NCBI RefSeq assembly: GCF_904424705.1
Contig: NZ_CAJGBF010000015.1
Span: 37,146-101,145 of the forward strand
Length of the DNA: 64,000 bases
Direction: 5' to 3'
DNA from: Rossellomorea arthrocnemi
GTDB taxonomy: Bacteria; Bacillota; Bacilli; Bacillales; Bacillaceae_B
Position 1 is the first letter of the stretch; every line of letters starts with the position of its first letter. The notes under the pieces were generated by a model that saw only the letters and a list, made by a program, of their open reading frames with translations, made no database searches and was not told where the DNA came from. This document shows positions 60,423-64,000 of the stretch, piece by piece. The position numbers were made by a program, and so were the translations under genes.

Positions 60423-61505
60423 TTGAAGCGTGTGTATAATTTTTCTGCTGGTCCTGCTGTGTTACCTGAACCTGTGTTGAGGAAGGTTCAGGAAGAGTTA
60501 TTGGATTATGGGGATACGGGTATGTCGGTGATGGAATTAAGTCACCGGTCTGTCCCATTCCAAAATATAATAGAAGAAGCTCGAAGCATATTGCGTGAAT
60601 TGCTTTCGATACCTGATGACTATCAAGTGATCTTCCTGCAGGGGGGAGCTTCCCTGCAATTTTCCATGATTCCCCTTAATCTTCTTGGTGAGGGACAGGA
60701 AGCCGACTATATTCTGACAGGAAGCTGGTCAAAGAAAGCTGTTAAAGAAGCAGAGAGGGTAGGTAAGGTTCGGACGGTATCACCTCATGAGAAATTTGAA
60801 ATTCCTGTCTACACACCAGAAGATTTTTCACCGCAATCGAGTTATGTACATATCACATCCAATAATACGATCGAGGGAACCCGATACCATGAGTATCCTG
60901 ATACAGGCGGAATTCCTCTTGTAGCAGACATGTCATCTCAAATCCTTTCTGAGAAAATGGATGTTTCTTCTTTCGGTCTCATTTATGCCGGCGCCCAAAA
61001 GAATTTAGGTCCATCCGGGGTGACGGTTGCCATCATTCACGACAGTCTGGTCGGTCGGGCATCGGATCACTGCCCGACCATGCTGAATTACGAAACGTAT
61101 GTGAAGCATGAATCCCTCTTCAATACGCCACCGACCTTTTCCATCTATGTCTTGAAGCTTGTATTGGAATGGGTGAAGAAGAACGGTGGAGTGGAAGGGA
61201 TGCAGGCGCGTAATGAGGAAAAAGCGGCTCTTCTTTACAATTGTATCGATGAATCATCGTTATTTCATAATCCTGTTCCTGAAAAAAATCGTTCCCTGAT
61301 GAACATTCCTTTCTCGACGGACAATGAAGATCTTAATGCTCAATTTTTAAAAGAAGCCAAATTGAAAGGGTTTGAGTTTCTGAAAGGTCATCGTTCCGTA
61401 GGTGGAATGAGGGCAAGTCTGTACAATGCCATGCCCCGAGAAGGCGTAGAAGCACTTGTCGATTTCATGAAAACATTTGAAGCTGATCAAGGAGGAGTAT
61501 CATAA
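60423..61505 (+). CDS. serC: Phosphoserine aminotransferase
   Basis: 360-residue PLP enzyme converting 3-phosphohydroxypyruvate to phosphoserine. N-terminal KRVYNFSAGPAVLPEPVL and FLQGGASLQF are typical; the PLP lysine is in GLIYAGAQKNLGPSG; HRSVGGMRASLYNAM is the C-terminal signature. Start is TTG (60423, or the TTG just before it) with GGTGGT upstream. It overlaps the next gene by 1 bp (TAATG). A short hydrophobic stretch upstream in the same frame has no ribosome site and is not included. Confidence 0.94.
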   Translation: MKRVYNFSAGPAVLPEPVLRKVQEELLDYGDTGMSVMELSHRSVPFQNIIEEARSILRELLSIPDDYQVIFLQGGASLQFSMIPLNLLGEGQEADYILTGSWSKKAVKEAERVGKVRTVSPHEKFEIPVYTPEDFSPQSSYVHITSNNTIEGTRYHEYPDTGGIPLVADMSSQILSEKMDVSSFGLIYAGAQKNLGPSGVTVAIIHDSLVGRASDHCPTMLNYETYVKHESLFNTPPTFSIYVLKLVLEWVKKNGGVEGMQARNEEKAALLYNCIDESSLFHNPVPEKNRSLMNIPFSTDNEDLNAQFLKEAKLKGFEFLKGHRSVGGMRASLYNAMPREGVEALVDFMKTFEADQGGVS

Positions 61506-62680
61506 TGATTTCAATCAATACGTACAATGCCATCAGTCAAAGCGGTTTATCCCTCATCGAGGATGACATCAACTACCATTTGAATGGGAATGGAGATCCC
61601 GATGGAATTCTCGTCAGATCTAAGAATTTACACGATTATGATTTCCCGGCTTCCGTTAAAGCTATTGCACGTGCAGGGGCGGGAGTCAATAATATTCCCA
61701 TCGACCTCTGCACGGAAAAGGGGATTGTCGTCTTTAATACACCTGGAGCCAATGCTAACGCTGTAAAGGAGCTGGTCCTCGCCAATTTGATTGCCTCCTC
61801 CCGTAACCTGTACTCTGCCGTTGGCTGGACAAACTCGTTAAAGGAGTCGGAAGAGGATGTTCCCGGTGTTGTGGAAGCGAAGAAAAAGGAGTTCGTAGGA
61901 AGTGAAATCAAAGGGAAGAAGCTTGGTGTCGTAGGTTTAGGTGCGATCGGTGTCCTGGTTGCCAACGATGCACTTGCCCTTGGGATGGATGTGGTGGCAT
62001 ACGACCCATTTATCTCCGTCGACGCTGCATGGCGTTTATCCCAGGATGTGAAGCGTGCCCATCAGATCGAAGAAGTGTGGGCAGAGTGTGATTTTGTCAC
62101 TTTGCACATCCCGCTGACAGATAAAACAGCAAGCTTCGTAAGCGGAGAGGCCTTTAAGAAAATGAAAAAAGGAATGACCATCTTGAATTTTTCAAGAGGT
62201 GAGCTTGTAGAAGAAGATGCCATGGCCGGTGCATTGGACTCAGGTGTTGTTCGAAAATATGTAACGGACTTCCCGAATCAAAAGGTCCTTGCCATGAAGA
62301 ACGTCGTGCCTGTTCCCCATCTTGGTGCTTCTACGGTCGAATCGGAAGAAAACTGCGCCATCATGGCTACCAAGCAGCTGAAGACGTATCTTGAAACAGG
62401 GAATATCAAGCATGCTGTCAACCTCCCGGACGTAGAGCTGCCGTACAGTGGGAAAATGAGAGTAACGGTCATGCATCAAAATATCCCAAACATGGTGGGA
62501 CAGATCGCCACGGTCCTTTCCGGATATGCCGTCAACATCGCTGATATGATCAATCGCAGTAAGCATACGTGGGCCTACACGATGATCGATCTTGATCAAA
62601 AGGTAACGGAAGATGAACAAGTGGATGTCAAACAAAAATTGAAAAAGATTACCGGCGTCGTCTCTGTACGTCTTATATAA
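61505..62680 (+). CDS. serA: D-3-phosphoglycerate dehydrogenase, short form
   Basis: 391-residue D-isomer-specific 2-hydroxyacid dehydrogenase for the first step of serine synthesis. Catalytic and NAD features: RAGAGVNNIPID, GLGAIGVLVANDAL, NFSRGEL (Arg) and PVPHLGASTVESEENCA (His). The C-terminal ACT domain (MRVTVMHQNIPNMVGQIATVLSGYAVNIADM) suggests serine feedback. This is the short SerA type, distinct from the 525-residue SerA of B. subtilis. Coupled to serC by TAATG. Confidence 0.92.
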   Translation: MISINTYNAISQSGLSLIEDDINYHLNGNGDPDGILVRSKNLHDYDFPASVKAIARAGAGVNNIPIDLCTEKGIVVFNTPGANANAVKELVLANLIASSRNLYSAVGWTNSLKESEEDVPGVVEAKKKEFVGSEIKGKKLGVVGLGAIGVLVANDALALGMDVVAYDPFISVDAAWRLSQDVKRAHQIEEVWAECDFVTLHIPLTDKTASFVSGEAFKKMKKGMTILNFSRGELVEEDAMAGALDSGVVRKYVTDFPNQKVLAMKNVVPVPHLGASTVESEENCAIMATKQLKTYLETGNIKHAVNLPDVELPYSGKMRVTVMHQNIPNMVGQIATVLSGYAVNIADMINRSKHTWAYTMIDLDQKVTEDEQVDVKQKLKKITGVVSVRLI

Positions 62681-62687
62681 TGTGACA

Positions 62688-62720
62688 AACACTCCCTTAT
62701 TTGATGAGGGAGTGTTTTTA
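62688..62720 (+). terminator. Terminator of serCA
   Basis: AAACACTCCCT / AGGGAGTGTTT stem with T-rich follow-on. Confidence 0.9.
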
Positions 62721-62895
62721 TCACTACTTGCTATCCTGAAAAAATATGGACAGGCTATCGTCACGTATCATTCCCCCGTAAAATACCATATTAGTATAGA
62801 GAAGTAGAAAAGGATAAGCCACGAATCTTTGCATCGGCCGACTCTCCTTGATACTATTTTCATAAAATAAAGATAATCAGTGAGAGGAGAATACC

Positions 62896-63537
62896 ATGGG
62901 AATTCATCATTATTTCAAAAGTTTATCAGATCTTGAGACCCTCATCCGTTGTCCGGGTCGATTCAAATACCATGAACACAATGTGGCAAGTCATTCGTTT
63001 AAAGTAACGAAAATCGCTCAATTTCTTGGTACAGTGGAAGAACAGAACGGGAAAGAACTCGATTGGAAGGCGCTCTACGAAAAAGCATTGAACCATGATT
63101 ATGCAGAACTGTTTACAGGTGATATCAAAACGCCTGTGAAATATGCTTCAGGAAAGCTGCGGGAACTCTTCAGCCAGGTGGAAGATCAGATGGTGAATAA
63201 ATTCATCTCAACGGAATTTCCACCCCAATTCCAGGAAGTATACCGTGAACGTTTCAAAGAAGGAAAGGACGAGACCCTTGAAGGAAGGATTTTATCCGTG
63301 GCAGATAAAATTGACCTTTTGTACGAATCCTTCGGGGAAATTCAAAAAGGAAATCCTGAACCGTTGTTTATTGAAATATATCAGGAGGCCCTGTCTACAA
63401 TCGTGCAGTATAAAGATCTGGAATGTGTACAATATTTCCTCGAATACGTCCTTCCCGATATGCTGTCCGAAAAATTCATCCCCCACAGCGAGCTGAAAGA
63501 ACGGACCCGGAAACTGATCCGGGAGGGTGACGAATAA
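62896..63537 (+). CDS. YfbR-like HD-domain nucleotidase/phosphohydrolase
   Basis: 213-residue HD-superfamily metal-dependent protein resembling YfbR 5'-nucleotidases. N-terminal LETLIRCPGRFKYHEHNVASHSFKV provides the first histidines; the HD pair is in LNHDYAELFTGD; VADKIDLLYESFGEI supplies the last Asp. E. coli YfbR dephosphorylates deoxyribonucleoside monophosphates; activity here is inferred. GAGAGGAG lies 8 nt before the ATG. Not coupled to neighbours. Confidence 0.85.
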   Translation: MGIHHYFKSLSDLETLIRCPGRFKYHEHNVASHSFKVTKIAQFLGTVEEQNGKELDWKALYEKALNHDYAELFTGDIKTPVKYASGKLRELFSQVEDQMVNKFISTEFPPQFQEVYRERFKEGKDETLEGRILSVADKIDLLYESFGEIQKGNPEPLFIEIYQEALSTIVQYKDLECVQYFLEYVLPDMLSEKFIPHSELKERTRKLIREGDE

Positions 63538-63609
63538 GACCCCCCTTTCCAGAATGGGGAAACTTCGGTAGAATATGTGGTATTCCCTTATTTTCGAGGA
63601 GAGTTGAAC

Positions 63610-63840
63610 GTGTCCAAAATTATATTAGGCTTATTTTTACCAGGATTGCTTGTCGTTTTGTTCACAAGGGTGACGTATAATCATTATGTCGGTTTGATCT
63701 TGACCGTTGCCCTTATTGCGGCTTCGGTGTCAAAGGGATATACGGATTCGTGGTTACTCATAGTCATAGACGCGGCATCGTTGACCGCCGGATTCTGGTA
63801 TAGTGACCGGATGATGAAAAAAGCTAAGAGAAGTGCATAA
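63610..63840 (+). CDS. csbA: CsbA-like small membrane protein (DUF2198)
   Basis: 76-residue protein with two or three hydrophobic helices. The segment PGLLVVLFTRVTYNHYVGLILTVALIAASVSKGYTDSW matches B. subtilis CsbA, a sigma-B-controlled protein usually encoded beside uvrBA. GTG start at 63610 follows GAGGAGAG. I did not find a clear sigma-B promoter. Its 3' flank runs into an insertion element rather than a normal terminator. Confidence 0.9.
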   Translation: MSKIILGLFLPGLLVVLFTRVTYNHYVGLILTVALIAASVSKGYTDSWLLIVIDAASLTAGFWYSDRMMKKAKRSA

Positions 63841-63877
63841 CGAATGAAGGCACTTCAATAAAGAAGGCCCTCCCGGT

Positions 63878-64000
63878 GGCTAACCCCAAAAGTTAGAGTT
63901 TTGTTATGCAGCTGATTGGATGGACTGAGTTCGGTATTCGACTGGACTTAGTCCATCCAATTTTTCTTTTGAACGTTCATGATTGTACCAGTGGATATAT
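63878..64000 (-). mobile_element. End of an IS3-family element
   Basis: The transposase remainder below plus a probable terminal inverted repeat beginning near 63878 (TGGCTAACCCCAAAAGTTAG). Only one end is visible, so direct repeats and completeness cannot be judged. It lies 37 bp after csbA. Confidence 0.7.
63904..64000 (-). CDS. IS3-family transposase, C-terminal end only
   Basis: Thirty-one visible residues on the minus strand, YIHWYNHERSKEKLDGLSPVEY then RTQSIQSAA, stop TAA at 63904-63906. YIHWYNxER...KLxGLSPVEYR is the conserved end of the rve integrase domain in the OrfB of IS150-type elements. The rest lies beyond the window. Confidence 0.85.
   Translation of the reverse strand, partial: YIHWYNHERSKEKLDGLSPVEYRTQSIQSAA

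Overview
The window comes from a low-to-moderate G+C Gram-positive, a motile member of the Bacillaceae. The evidence is the Bacillus-type order comFA-comFC-yvyF-flgM-flgN-flgK-flgL-yviE-fliW-csrA-hag-flaG-fliD-fliS-fliT, then hpf-secA-prfB-yitT-cccB-ftsE-ftsX, ctpB, minJ and csbA, with GGAGG ribosome binding sites, several TTG/GTG starts, sigma-D and sigma-B type promoters, and Bacillus-type riboswitches. The genus cannot be fixed from the sequence alone.

Layout. 1-4.4 kb: a truncated cyclic-nucleotide phosphodiesterase/nucleotidase (minus strand), a DMT exporter, a PilZ protein and DegV. 4.4-17.5 kb: late competence genes and the flagellar filament regulon, with sigma-D promoters before yvyF, flgM, hag and flaG. 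The flagellin gene hag is split by a 362-nt group I intron, and a LAGLIDADG endonuclease gene lies just outside it on the opposite strand. 17.5-20.3 kb: accessory insert with an unknown ORF, a YjbR-like protein, an orphan ABC permease and a REP-associated tyrosine transposase (RAYT) flanked on both sides by six-copy arrays of an 11-bp palindrome at exactly 25-bp period. 20.3-33.7 kb: hpf, an M29 aminopeptidase, DUF1028 and SEC-C proteins, secA, prfB (with its programmed frameshift), yitT, cccB, ftsEX and a LytM-type hydrolase. 33.8-35.9 kb: a c-di-GMP-I riboswitch before an unknown small gene, then a membrane protein/thioredoxin pair. 36-40.7 kb: methionine biosynthesis with an S-box. 40.8-46 kb: ctpB, a PHA-synthase-like mini-cluster and minJ. 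46.5-55.3 kb: an Lrp-type regulator, a five-gene peptide/glutathione-type ABC importer plus gamma-glutamyltransferase, and a split chromate transporter. 55.4-64 kb: a dicarboxylate symporter, a DUF1206 protein, ktrAB behind a c-di-AMP riboswitch, serC-serA, an HD protein, csbA and the edge of an IS3-family element.

How it works together. The flagellar part carries the full control circuit: FlgM (anti-sigma-D), FliW and CsrA (flagellin feedback), and a CsrA-type hairpin in the hag leader. Because the hag intron interrupts the codons just before the C-terminal D0 helix, functional flagellin depends on RNA splicing. Three nucleotide second-messenger or metabolite riboswitches (c-di-GMP, SAM, c-di-AMP) control the neighbouring modules. 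Short palindromic repeats of at least three families sit between genes, often as terminators.

The strongest candidates for something new are the intron-plus-free-standing-endonuclease pair at hag and the RAYT with its two 25-bp-period palindrome arrays.
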